A DNA stretch of 7,084 bases from an uncultured Clostridia bacterium (GCA_947628385.1 CANQZS010000097.1:1-7084), one strand, 5' to 3'. Shown: positions 1-5,984, numbered from the stretch's first letter. A program made the numbers and translations. Notes: generated from the sequence alone by a model not told the origin.

Positions 1-272
1 ATCATATTATCATCTGCGATAAAATTTTTTCCTAAATCACTTAATTTAATTGGATAACTATAATTAACACCATTAATGTATATAAAATTATTTAATTGTT
101 CTAAAGTCCACCCATCTTCAGGCGGTTCAATAGTTTTGATCTCAATATTTTCTGTAACGGCAGTGTTCTCCTCATTTACTTGTGCAGACTGATCTTCTAT
201 GTCATTTGCTTTGCACCCGCCCAACCACACAACAGCCAACGCTACCGCAAGAAGTGATAAAAACTTTTTCAT
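1..272 (-). CDS. Putative lipoprotein, 5' part only (runs off the window)
   Basis: The first 90 residues of a secreted, membrane-anchored lipoprotein of unknown function are visible; the gene continues past the left edge. The start ATG (270-272) is preceded by AAGGAG at 283-288, 10 nt away. Residues 1-19 form a classic lipoprotein signal peptide: Lys2-Lys3, a hydrophobic stretch, then the lipobox Leu17-Gly18-Gly19-Cys20, with Cys20 the predicted lipidation and cleavage site. Residues 21-53 are acidic, Thr/Gln/Asn-rich and probably an unstructured tether; a folded domain seems to begin near GWTLEQLNNFIYINGV (54-69). I do not recognise the family. Small lipoproteins of this layout are common in Ruminococcus-type genomes. 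The coding DNA is much more AT-rich than the genes to the right, which may mark an accessory region. It has its own promoter and is insulated from the toxin-antitoxin remnant by a terminator. Confidence 0.8.
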   Translation of the reverse strand, partial: MKKFLSLLAVALAVVWLGGCKANDIEDQSAQVNEENTAVTENIEIKTIEPPEDGWTLEQLNNFIYINGVNYSYPIKLSDLGKNFIADDNM

Positions 273-332
273 AATTAACTTTCTCCTTAAAAATAAAATG
301 CAGACCTTAACATTTGCTCCTGCTACAGTTCA

Positions 333-362
333 ATTTTACCCTTTTTCGATACATTTTGTCAA
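333..362 (-). promoter_or_regulatory. Sigma-A promoter of the lipoprotein gene
   Basis: On the minus strand there is a perfect -35 TTGACA (357-362), an 18-nt spacer and a -10 TAAAAT (333-338). The start codon lies about 60 nt downstream. The placement, between the toxin-antitoxin terminator and the lipoprotein start, fits a dedicated promoter. Confidence 0.7.
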
Positions 363-474
363 TAGATTTACACAAGAGATTAAATTTTGCTCCAAATAAA
401 AGTTGACGAGCAGAAATTTTACATAAAATTCATAATTATTTAATATTTAGCCATATAATGGCGCTAAAATCGAA

Positions 475-502
475 CAAAAAAGGACTGTCAGACGGCAGTC
501 CC
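475..502 (-). terminator. Rho-independent terminator of the toxin-antitoxin operon
   Basis: On the minus strand an 8-bp stem (494-501 with 482-489, one G-U pair) and a 4-nt loop are followed by six Ts (476-481). The hairpin begins directly after the TAA (503-505) that ends the C-terminal remnant of the toxin frame. This supports that TAA as the original end of the toxin gene. Confidence 0.8.
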
Positions 503-641
503 TTACGACATATTTTTTAGAAATTCATTTGGCGTTATTGCTCGAATATTGCTGTTTACACACAAGTGCAGATGAATCAGCAAAATCCTTTCTGTTGCAA
601 AGTACATCAAGAATTATATTTGTGTCGATCAGTACGTTCAT
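503..641 (-). pseudogene. PIN-domain (VapC-like) toxin, internally deleted
   Basis: This is the remnant of a PIN-domain ribonuclease toxin. The reading frame from ATG 639-641 gives an N terminus typical of the PIN_3-type families, MNVLIDTNIILDVL, with the first metal-binding Asp at residue 6, followed by NRKDF. The frame then degenerates after about residue 28 and stops at TGA 525-527, giving 38 residues. A second frame, offset by one base, encodes NSNIRAITPNEFLKNMS and ends at TAA 503-505. That matches the usual PIN_3 C-terminal form, in which an NSP-type turn leads into ITPxEFL. The two ends now abut, so the centre of the gene appears deleted with a frame change. Members of the family are usually about 130-140 residues, so roughly 90 residues and the remaining catalytic acidic residues are gone. 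Neither product should be an active nuclease. The start overlaps the antitoxin gene by 35 nt, as expected for a coupled pair. What is seen is the two frames; the deletion is an inference. Confidence 0.72.
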
Positions 642-858
642 GTTTTTCTATCCTTTCGCTTCTCATCTTTTTTTCATCGTAATCATTTTTCAGCACACCG
701 ATAAGCGAATCGGTCAGAGAAGTGCCGCTTTCCTCATGGGAAATAAGCCTTGCAACTTCTTTGCCGTCATTTAGTATAAGCACTTCATTTCCGGATCGTA
801 CAGCTTGTAAATACTGCATGAAATTGTTTTGGACTTCTGTTGCGGTAGCAGTGATCAT
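607..858 (-). CDS. PhD/YefM-family antitoxin, 83 aa
   Basis: This is the antitoxin of a type II toxin-antitoxin pair. It would bind and neutralise the partner toxin and repress its own promoter as a dimer. Residues 1-50 (MITATATEVQNNFMQYLQAV, then a VLILNDGKEVARLI-type strand pair) match the PhD/YefM DNA-binding fold. Residues 51-83 are charged and probably disordered until they wrap the toxin. I chose ATG 856-858 because GGAGGTG (865-871) lies 6 nt upstream; an earlier in-frame ATG at 871-873 overlaps that ribosome binding site and would add only MEVFF. The gene is first in its operon, with a consensus promoter, and overlaps the toxin start by 35 nt. Family members are usually 75-95 residues, so it looks intact. 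The partner toxin is broken, leaving this as an orphan that may act in trans on related toxins or only as an autorepressor. Confidence 0.85.
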   Translation of the reverse strand: MITATATEVQNNFMQYLQAVRSGNEVLILNDGKEVARLISHEESGTSLTDSLIGVLKNDYDEKKMRSERIEKHERTDRHKYNS

Positions 859-890
859 AAAGAACACCTCCATTATTTTTAGCTGATACT

Positions 891-919
891 ATTATATAAT
901 ATTTTGTCCTGTTTGTCAA
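891..919 (-). promoter_or_regulatory. Consensus sigma-A promoter and likely operator of the antitoxin operon
   Basis: On the minus strand the -35 is TTGACA (914-919), the spacer is exactly 17 nt and the -10 is TATAAT (891-896), a perfect consensus. The -10 lies inside a perfect 10-bp palindrome, ATTATATAAT (891-900). PhD-type antitoxins repress their own operon through palindromes overlapping the promoter, so this is a candidate operator; that role is inferred. The start codon lies about 33 nt downstream of the -10. Confidence 0.8.
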
Positions 920-928
920 CGGCAATAC

Positions 929-960
929 AAAAAGTGACCGCCTTTACTTCAGACGGTCAC
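929..960 (-). terminator. Rho-independent terminator of the GH13-DUF1653 gene
   Basis: A 10-bp stem (951-960 with 934-943, one G-T pair) and a 7-nt loop are followed on the minus strand by five Ts (929-933). It starts 7 nt after the TAA of the GH13 gene. It ends about 10 bp upstream of the antitoxin -35, so it insulates the toxin-antitoxin remnant from read-through. Confidence 0.85.
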
Positions 961-967
961 TGATATT

Positions 968-2674
968 TTATTCGGGAAGATATTCAAATCTCGGCTTTAC
1001 ATTTCCATGGTCGTCCACGTCCTCAAGGAACATCTTCAACGGACGCACCCAAACGGTGGGCTTGTCATAGATCTGCATATAAACTGCCTGTTCCTCGCAG
1101 GTCTCGTGATCCTTTGCAACATTCAGGACTACATAATCTCCGCCCTTGAAATGCTTGTAATGTCCGCCGATAACTATTTTCCGTCCCTCCGGAACGCCAA
1201 GTCCGCGCGTGCCGTTGTTCTGCGGTTCTGGCTGCTCAGGCTGCGGAGCAGGGGACTCTGTGGGAGCGGGGACTTCCTCGGCTTTGGGAGCTTCCGGAAC
1301 AACGATCTCCTCGGAAATATTTTCAAGCTTTGGAGCTGTATCGCTGTTTACAAGTATCATTGATCTATTCTGCGGAACGGTGATCTCCGCATTGCCGCCG
1401 CCGAATTTCTGTCCGCTAAGCAGATCGGTAAGACTTCCGTATGGTGTATTGAATCTGAAAGTATAGTCTCCGTCGCTGATATTCAGCGCGATATATGCAG
1501 TATCGCCGTTCAGTTCACGTTTAAAAAGGAAAGTCTGGTTTTTCAGATCCATTTTTGCATAAGACCCAGACTGTATCGCCGGAAGCGACACTCTTATCGC
1601 GCCCAGCTTGGAAATGTGTTTCAGAAGCTCGTCGTTCCTGTCGGGAATATTGTTAAGATCAAGGCATGGACGGATAGCGCGGTCAGCGTCTGCGCCCTGA
1701 CCCTTTGCGCCGTAAATGCCGAACTCGCTTCCGTAGTAGATAGACGGAACGCCGTACATTCCATACATCATGGTATAGCAGCACTGAGCGTGAGCGGGGT
1801 TTTTCAGAACGGACATAAGACGCGCAACATCGTGATTATCAAGAAAATTGTACATATAGATATTGCCGTACTGACCTATCTGATATTCAATGGAATGTGC
1901 GATCTCAAAATAGTTCCTGTCATTGTGGGAGGAATAAATTCCCTTGTAGCACTGATAATTTGTAACGCAGTCGAACATATCGTGGTTTGCCCAGCGGTTA
2001 TACTGACCGTGGATAATTTCTCCCATAAGCCAGAAATCGGGACGGAGCTCCCGTGTAAAATTGTGTATCCTCTTTATGAAATCATCGGTAAGGCAATCGG
2101 CGGCGTCAAAGCGTATGCCGTCTATGCCGAATTTTTCTATCCACATTTTTACCGCGCCGAAAATGTGTTCAACGACCTCATTGTTCCATAGATTGAGCTT
2201 TACAAGGTTGTAGTGACCGTTCCAGCCCTCATAGGAAAAATTGTCGCCGTAAGGAGAACGTCCGCCGAAATTCACTCCGGAGAACCAATCCTTGTAACGT
2301 GAGCCCTGACCGTTCTGCTGCAAGTCCTTGAATGCAAAATGATCTCGTCCCACATGGTTGAAAACACCGTCAAGAATAACGCGTATGCCGTTTTTGTGCA
2401 GCTCCTCGCAGACATAGGCAAATTCGTCGTTAGTTCCGAGACGCTTATCAATAGTGTAATAGTCGGTGGTATCGTAGCCGTGTTCAAAGGATTCAAACAC
2501 AGGTCCGAAATATACGGCGTTCATATTCAGCTCTTTCAGGTGAGGGATCCACTCTATGACCTTTAGGATACGTCCTTTTTCAAGATCCTTGGCTTCGGAG
2601 CGGAATTTTTCGCAGCCGCAGAAGCCGAGAGGATATATGTGGTAAATACTTGTTTTTTCTATCCAGTGTGACAT
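968..2674 (-). CDS. GH13 alpha-amylase-family glycosidase with C-terminal DUF1653 domain
   Basis: This 568-residue protein has no signal peptide and is probably a cytoplasmic enzyme acting on maltodextrins or related alpha-glucans. A GH13 (beta/alpha)8 barrel spans about 10-360, with all four conserved regions: DGVFNH at 102-107; GIRFDAADC with nucleophile Asp190 and Arg188; MGEI with acid/base Glu219; and FLDNHD at 277-282 with transition-state stabiliser Asp282. A C-terminal beta domain follows (about 365-445). It lacks the N-terminal CBM34 domain of neopullulanase and cyclomaltodextrinase, so the exact specificity is open. Residues 450-488 are a Pro/Glu/Ala-rich linker. Residues 500-566 match DUF1653, from GGHYKHFKGGDYVVL through VYMQIYD and VWVRPLKMFLEDV to PRFEYL. 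That domain normally stands alone as a protein of about 70-80 residues. The ATG (2672-2674) has a weak GGGG ribosome binding site 8 nt upstream. It is transcribed as a single gene between its own promoter and terminator. Confidence 0.92.
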   Translation of the reverse strand: MSHWIEKTSIYHIYPLGFCGCEKFRSEAKDLEKGRILKVIEWIPHLKELNMNAVYFGPVFESFEHGYDTTDYYTIDKRLGTNDEFAYVCEELHKNGIRVILDGVFNHVGRDHFAFKDLQQNGQGSRYKDWFSGVNFGGRSPYGDNFSYEGWNGHYNLVKLNLWNNEVVEHIFGAVKMWIEKFGIDGIRFDAADCLTDDFIKRIHNFTRELRPDFWLMGEIIHGQYNRWANHDMFDCVTNYQCYKGIYSSHNDRNYFEIAHSIEYQIGQYGNIYMYNFLDNHDVARLMSVLKNPAHAQCCYTMMYGMYGVPSIYYGSEFGIYGAKGQGADADRAIRPCLDLNNIPDRNDELLKHISKLGAIRVSLPAIQSGSYAKMDLKNQTFLFKRELNGDTAYIALNISDGDYTFRFNTPYGSLTDLLSGQKFGGGNAEITVPQNRSMILVNSDTAPKLENISEEIVVPEAPKAEEVPAPTESPAPQPEQPEPQNNGTRGLGVPEGRKIVIGGHYKHFKGGDYVVLNVAKDHETCEEQAVYMQIYDKPTVWVRPLKMFLEDVDDHGNVKPRFEYLPE

Positions 2675-2716
2675 TTTTACTACCCCGTTTCGGAAAGTTT
2701 TTATAATAATTTGTTT

Positions 2717-2725
2717 ATTATACCA
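2717..2725 (-). promoter_or_regulatory. Extended -10 promoter of the GH13 gene
   Basis: The minus strand reads TGGTATAAT: a perfect -10 (2717-2722) with the TG of an extended -10 (2724-2725). No good -35 lies 16-18 nt upstream, which is common for extended -10 promoters. The start codon is 42 nt downstream of the -10. Confidence 0.55.
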
Positions 2726-2886
2726 TATTTTTCTTACTAAATAATGACTATGAATGAAATTTTTGTTGAATTTGCAAATTGCGGAAGCAGGCGTTTTCCT
2801 GAAAAATTAATAAAATTCTTTAAAAAAATCTATAACATTATGATACCATATTTGAAACGGAAGCTTGTCGAAAATGGGGGAATTTT

Positions 2887-3633
2887 ATGTCAACGTTTCT
2901 TATAGCAGCTTTTTTGTTCTTTATCGGAAGTCTTTTAGGCTGGTGTCTGGAGGTAGTTTTCCGCAGATTTTTCTCAGCCAAAAAGTGGATAAACCCGGGA
3001 TTCCTTGCGGGACCCTGTCTGCCGCTTTACGGATTCAGCCTTTGTCTTCTGTATTTCATGGCGGGACTGGAAAACGTCATTCCAATAGAGTCTGGTCTTT
3101 GGCGAAAGACCGTACTTTTTATTGCCATGGCGCTTTGCATAACTGCGGTGGAATACATTGCCGGAGTGATCTTCATCAAGCATATGAAGATAAAGCTCTG
3201 GGACTACAGCAGCGAGTGGGGGAATATCGGAGGTATAATCTGCCCTAAATTTTCTTTTTTCTGGGCTGTTCTCAGCGCTGTATATTATTTCGGGATACAC
3301 CCGCATATCCTTGACGCGCTGGAATGGTTCTCACAGAACCTTGCGTTTTCGTTCTGTGTGGGATTTTTCTATGGAATTTTAGTAATAGACGTTGCATTTT
3401 CTACAAATATCGTTGCAAAGGTACGCCGGTTCTCAAAAGAAAACGATATTGTCATGCGTTATGAGGAGCTCAAAGACCATATCCGTTCGCGTAAAGAGGA
3501 ACGAAAGGAAAGATTCCGTTTTCTGCTTTCGATGTATTCTTCCGTTTCGATCTCGGAACATATGAAAGAATACTACGAAAAGCATAAGGAGGAATATCTT
3601 TCCGCAAGAAAAGATCCGGCAAAAAGCAAATGA
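2887..3633 (+). CDS. CmpB-type membrane protein (PF06541, 'putative ABC transporter permease')
   Basis: This is a 248-residue integral membrane protein of the ABC_trans_CmpB family, common in Clostridia; its substrate and partners are unknown. Five hydrophobic helices are visible at about 4-25, 38-59, 75-97, 112-135 and 152-173. Family signatures are present: SLLGWCLE (15-22) in helix 1; GFLAGPCLPLYG (38-49) entering helix 2; and LWDYSSEWGNIGGIIC (104-119) before helix 4. Residues 177-248 form a charged, Lys/Glu/Arg-rich cytoplasmic tail, possibly coiled-coil. The ATG has GGGGG 6 nt upstream (2876-2880). The name is inherited from the family: no ATPase gene or ABC motif lies nearby, so a role as a true ABC permease is not supported here. 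It is a single gene, divergent from the GH13 gene, with only weak promoter-like sequence upstream (a TATGAT at 2839-2844), and it ends at a strong terminator. Confidence 0.88.
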   Translation: MSTFLIAAFLFFIGSLLGWCLEVVFRRFFSAKKWINPGFLAGPCLPLYGFSLCLLYFMAGLENVIPIESGLWRKTVLFIAMALCITAVEYIAGVIFIKHMKIKLWDYSSEWGNIGGIICPKFSFFWAVLSAVYYFGIHPHILDALEWFSQNLAFSFCVGFFYGILVIDVAFSTNIVAKVRRFSKENDIVMRYEELKDHIRSRKEERKERFRFLLSMYSSVSISEHMKEYYEKHKEEYLSARKDPAKSK

Positions 3634-3705
3634 AATTTTGTTATAAAAGAGCTTAGAGTTAAAATAATTACGCATTTTATCTTGACTTTCAACTCTGAAA
3701 ACAGC

Positions 3706-3746
3706 GACCTCCTATGCAAAAAACATAGGAGGTCAGTTTTTTTTTT
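3706..3746 (+). terminator. Strong terminator shared by the convergent CmpB and citrate synthase genes
   Basis: A perfect 11-bp stem (3706-3716 with 3724-3734) and a 7-nt A-rich loop are followed by ten Ts (3737-3746), a strong plus-strand terminator. On the minus strand the same hairpin directly follows the citrate synthase stop codon and is trailed by only four Ts, so it may work in both directions with weaker efficiency leftward. The T tract overlaps the first two bases of the complement of the citrate synthase stop codon. Confidence 0.9.
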
Positions 3747-5124
3747 ATTTTGCATTTCTGTCAGAAAGCGGAACATAATCCCTGTGATCCTGAACGCTTC
3801 TGTAAGCGGGACGGATTATCTTTCCGGCATTTGTCAGTTCCTCGATACGGTGAGCAGACCAGCCGGAGATCCTCGCAATTGCAAATATAGGCGTGTAAAG
3901 CTCCGGAGGAAGCTCCAGCATACTGTATGCGAATCCGCTGTAGAAGTCGATATTTGCGGAAACACCCTTATAGATCCTGCGCTCCTTGGCAATTACCTCC
4001 GGAGCAAGGCGTTCTATCTTGTTGTAGAGAGCGTATTCCTTTTCCATATGCTTTTCCTCGGAAAGCTTTTTTACAGCCTTTCGGAGGATAGCGGCTCTTG
4101 GATCTGATATTGAGTATACCGCGTGACCCATTCCGTAGATGAGTCCGGATCTGTCAAAGGCTTCCTTATGAAGCAGCTTTGTAAGGTATCTGCGGATAGC
4201 GTCCTCGTCCTCCCAGTCTGAAAGCTTGTCTTTCATGTCGTTGAACATCATGGTGACCTTTATATTTGCTCCGCCGTGCTTAGGACCTTTAAGAGAAGCC
4301 AGAGCAGCAGCAATTGTGGAATATGTATCCGTTCCGGAAGATGTAACAACATGAGTTGTAAAGGTGGAATTATTACCGCCTCCGTGCTCCGCGTGGAGAA
4401 CCAGCGCAAGGTCAAGGATATTGGCTTCAAGAGGTGAAAAGCTGCTGTCCGGACGAAGCATATGCAGGATATTTTCCGCAGTTGAGTATCCGAATACGGG
4501 CTGATGTATGAAAAAGCTGTCCCCGTCGTGATAATAGGCTTTAGCCTGATAGCTGTAAACGGCTATAAGCGGGAAAAGCGCGATAAGCTCCAGAGACTGC
4601 CTGAGAACGTTCGGTATCGAGGTATCGTTCGGCATATCGTCATATGAATAAAGCGTAAGAACGCTCCTTGCAAGACCGTTCATAATATCGTCGCTTGGAG
4701 ATTTCATTATAATGTCCCTTACGAATGTAGTTGGAAGCTTGCGGTAATCGGCAAGAAGCCTGTTGAATCTTCCGAGCGCCTCGGCGTCGGGTAGCTCTCC
4801 GAAAAGAAGCAGATAGGTTATCTCTTCAAATCCGAATCTTTTTTCTCCCGTAAATCCGGCGACAAGGTCGTTTATGTTGTACCCCCTGTAGTACAGCTCG
4901 CCGTCGCACGGCACTGAGTTCCCATCGGCGTCGGTTTTAGATGAAATTATCTCCGAGATCTCGGTAAGTCCGGCAAGAACGCCCTTGCCGTTAATATCTC
5001 TCAGACCGCGCTTGACGTCATATTTTGTGTAAAGCTCGGGAGATATTCCGCCGTTTTTTCCGCAGAGCGACGCAAAATCAATGATTTCCTGAGTAATGTT
5101 TGAAAAGTTGTAGTTTGAACTCAT
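3745..5124 (-). CDS. gltA: Citrate synthase
   Basis: The enzyme condenses oxaloacetate and acetyl-CoA into citrate. In anaerobes with an incomplete TCA cycle it mainly feeds 2-oxoglutarate and glutamate synthesis. The catalytic triad is intact: His283 in GPKHGGAN (E. coli His264), His334 in GMGHAVY (E. coli His305) and Asp393 in NIDFYSG (E. coli Asp362). The conserved LHAEHGGGNNST (243-254), DPRA (341-344) and GWSAHRIEE (421-429) are also present. At 459 residues it is somewhat longer than E. coli GltA (427) because of an N-terminal segment (about 1-40) before the core; this form and GHAVY in place of GHRVY recur in clostridial members. A 2-methylcitrate synthase cannot be excluded, but there is no prp gene nearby. 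The ATG (5122-5124) has AAGGAAG 6 nt upstream (5131-5137). It is a single gene with its own extended -10 promoter, divergent from the trkA operon. Confidence 0.95.
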   Translation of the reverse strand: MSSNYNFSNITQEIIDFASLCGKNGGISPELYTKYDVKRGLRDINGKGVLAGLTEISEIISSKTDADGNSVPCDGELYYRGYNINDLVAGFTGEKRFGFEEITYLLLFGELPDAEALGRFNRLLADYRKLPTTFVRDIIMKSPSDDIMNGLARSVLTLYSYDDMPNDTSIPNVLRQSLELIALFPLIAVYSYQAKAYYHDGDSFFIHQPVFGYSTAENILHMLRPDSSFSPLEANILDLALVLHAEHGGGNNSTFTTHVVTSSGTDTYSTIAAALASLKGPKHGGANIKVTMMFNDMKDKLSDWEDEDAIRRYLTKLLHKEAFDRSGLIYGMGHAVYSISDPRAAILRKAVKKLSEEKHMEKEYALYNKIERLAPEVIAKERRIYKGVSANIDFYSGFAYSMLELPPELYTPIFAIARISGWSAHRIEELTNAGKIIRPAYRSVQDHRDYVPLSDRNAK

Positions 5125-5184
5125 TCGATTCTTCCTTTCCTGTTAGATTGCTCTTACAAATCGTTTTAACATCTCATAACATAC

Positions 5185-5213
5185 ATTATAACACAATGTT
5201 TACAAAAAATCAA
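5185..5213 (-). promoter_or_regulatory. Sigma-A promoter of the citrate synthase gene
   Basis: The minus strand has -35 TTGATT (5208-5213), a 17-nt spacer and -10 TATAAT (5185-5190), with a TG one base upstream of the -10 (5192-5193), an extended -10. The start codon is about 60 nt downstream. A tandem repeat lies 12 bp upstream of the -35. Confidence 0.8.
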
Positions 5214-5225
5214 GTAAAAATACTG

Positions 5226-5246
5226 TTTCACATAACTTTCACATAA
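5226..5246. repeat. Tandem direct repeat TTTCACATAA in the gltA/trkA divergent control region
   Basis: Two identical 10-bp copies, TTTCACATAA at 5226-5235 and 5237-5246, are separated by 1 bp and so repeat every 11 bp, close to one helical turn. They lie between the two divergent promoters, 12 bp upstream of the gltA -35 and 29 bp upstream of the trkA -35. The layout suggests a binding site for a regulator that binds direct repeats; that role is inferred and I do not recognise the motif. Confidence 0.6.
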
Positions 5247-5275
5247 TATCCCGAGCAATTTTTGTATGAAAACTA

Positions 5276-5304
5276 TTGTAATTTATGGAGAAATGTTGTA
5301 TAAT
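5276..5304 (+). promoter_or_regulatory. Sigma-A promoter of the trkA operon
   Basis: The -35 is TTGTAA (5276-5281), the spacer is 17 nt and the -10 is a perfect TATAAT (5299-5304). Transcription would begin near 5311, giving a leader of about 55 nt before the first trkA ATG. No other convincing promoter is seen before the second trkA gene or the FtsA-like gene, so it probably drives all three. Confidence 0.75.
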
Positions 5305-5328
5305 AGGTTTGTATATTTTCTTGATGAG

Positions 5329-5365
5329 AGGAGAAGTTCCGTTAATGCGGGACGCTGATTCTTAA
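5329..5365 (+). promoter_or_regulatory. Leader with strong RBS, six-codon upstream ORF and small hairpin before trkA
   Basis: The only good Shine-Dalgarno sequence in the leader, AGGAG at 5329-5333, is 33 nt from the trkA ATG but 11 nt from another ATG (5345-5347). That ATG opens a micro-ORF encoding MRDADS and ending in TAA (5363-5365), one base before the trkA start. A 6-bp hairpin, GTTCCG (5336-5341) with CGGGAC (5348-5353), holds the micro-ORF ATG in its loop. Forming it would shorten the path from the Shine-Dalgarno to the trkA ATG to about 15 nt. Translational coupling through the micro-ORF, or hairpin bridging, is inferred. Confidence 0.45.
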
Positions 5366-5366
5366 A

Positions 5367-5984
5367 ATGAATGTATTGGTGATCGGCTGCGGAAAGGTCG
5401 GATCTACGCTTTGCAACAGGCTTTCGGCGCAGGGACACGATGTTTCCGTTATCAACAGCAATCAGGAGCAGTTCTCAAATCTGTCTCCGGAATTCAACGG
5501 CTATACAACGCTCGGCGTTGCCATAGATCAGGACGTTCTCAGGCGCGCGGGGATCGAAAACTGTGACGCTCTTGCAGCGGTAACCTCTGATGATAACATG
5601 AATCTTATGGTAGCTCAGCTTGCTAAGGAGTTTTTCCACGTTCCAAGAGTTTTTGCACGCGTCAACGATCCTAAAAAGAACGACGTTTTCAAGGATCTCG
5701 GTCTTGAAACGATCTGTCCGACAAATCTTACGGTATCATTGCTGTGTACAGCTCTGCATGAGGATTCCGCAGAGGCAGTCAATGTGGGGAACCATACGAT
5801 CCTTATGTACGAGATCGACGTTCCCAAGGATTTTGTAGGAAAACGCGTCAGCGAGATAGATTTTGAAGAGGACGAGGTATTGGTAGCTGTTGAGCACGCG
5901 GATAGATCCGTAAGCAGAATGTTCCTTACAAACTATGAGATCCTGAAAGGCGACAGGTTCATAATAGCAAAATTTGCGGGTTGA
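5367..5984 (+). CDS. TrkA-family (RCK) K+ uptake regulator, first of two
   Basis: This 205-residue cytoplasmic protein would gate a TrkH/KtrB-type K+ channel in response to bound nucleotide. The RCK_N Rossmann domain (about 1-125) shows GCGKVG at 7-12, DQDVLRRAGIENCDALAAVTSDDN (54-77) and the RVNDPKK segment (98-104). A compact RCK_C domain occupies about 143-205, with VGKRVSEI (157-164) and LKGDRFII (193-200). The acidic residue that normally ends beta-strand 2 and binds the adenosine ribose is Asn30, and GVAID (50-54) stands where many relatives have GDxTD; the GVxID form recurs in clostridial members. The ATG at 5367 starts a canonical TrkA N terminus; there is an in-frame stop at 5343-5345 and no ATG, GTG or TTG start between them. 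It lacks a close Shine-Dalgarno. It is co-transcribed with the second trkA gene, 21 nt downstream. No TrkH gene is in the window. Confidence 0.92.
   Translation: MNVLVIGCGKVGSTLCNRLSAQGHDVSVINSNQEQFSNLSPEFNGYTTLGVAIDQDVLRRAGIENCDALAAVTSDDNMNLMVAQLAKEFFHVPRVFARVNDPKKNDVFKDLGLETICPTNLTVSLLCTALHEDSAEAVNVGNHTILMYEIDVPKDFVGKRVSEIDFEEDEVLVAVEHADRSVSRMFLTNYEILKGDRFIIAKFAG

Noticed and set aside
199..399. A 66-codon plus-strand frame near the left end
   Set aside because: It overlaps the signal peptide and promoter of the lipoprotein gene in antisense, with no Shine-Dalgarno and no family resemblance.
607..873. The longer form of the antitoxin starting at ATG 871-873
   Set aside because: That ATG overlaps the GGAGGTG ribosome binding site of the ATG at 856-858, which starts the conserved PhD-like sequence.
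1616..2191. A 191-codon open frame on the plus strand inside the GH13 gene
   Set aside because: It lies antisense to well-conserved GH13 motifs, has no recognisable domain and is explained by the codon bias of the opposite strand.
2865..3248. A 127-codon plus-strand frame overlapping the CmpB gene
   Set aside because: The CmpB frame carries five membrane helices and the family motifs; this one is its frame-shifted shadow.
2887..3633. Calling the CmpB-family protein a working ABC transporter permease
   Set aside because: No ATPase or binding protein gene is adjacent and no transporter-specific motif is visible; the name is only a family label.
3654..3694. Inverted repeat AGAGTT/AACTCT between the CmpB stop and the terminator
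   Set aside because: Only 6 bp with a loop of about 30 nt; such repeats are expected by chance in AT-rich spacers.
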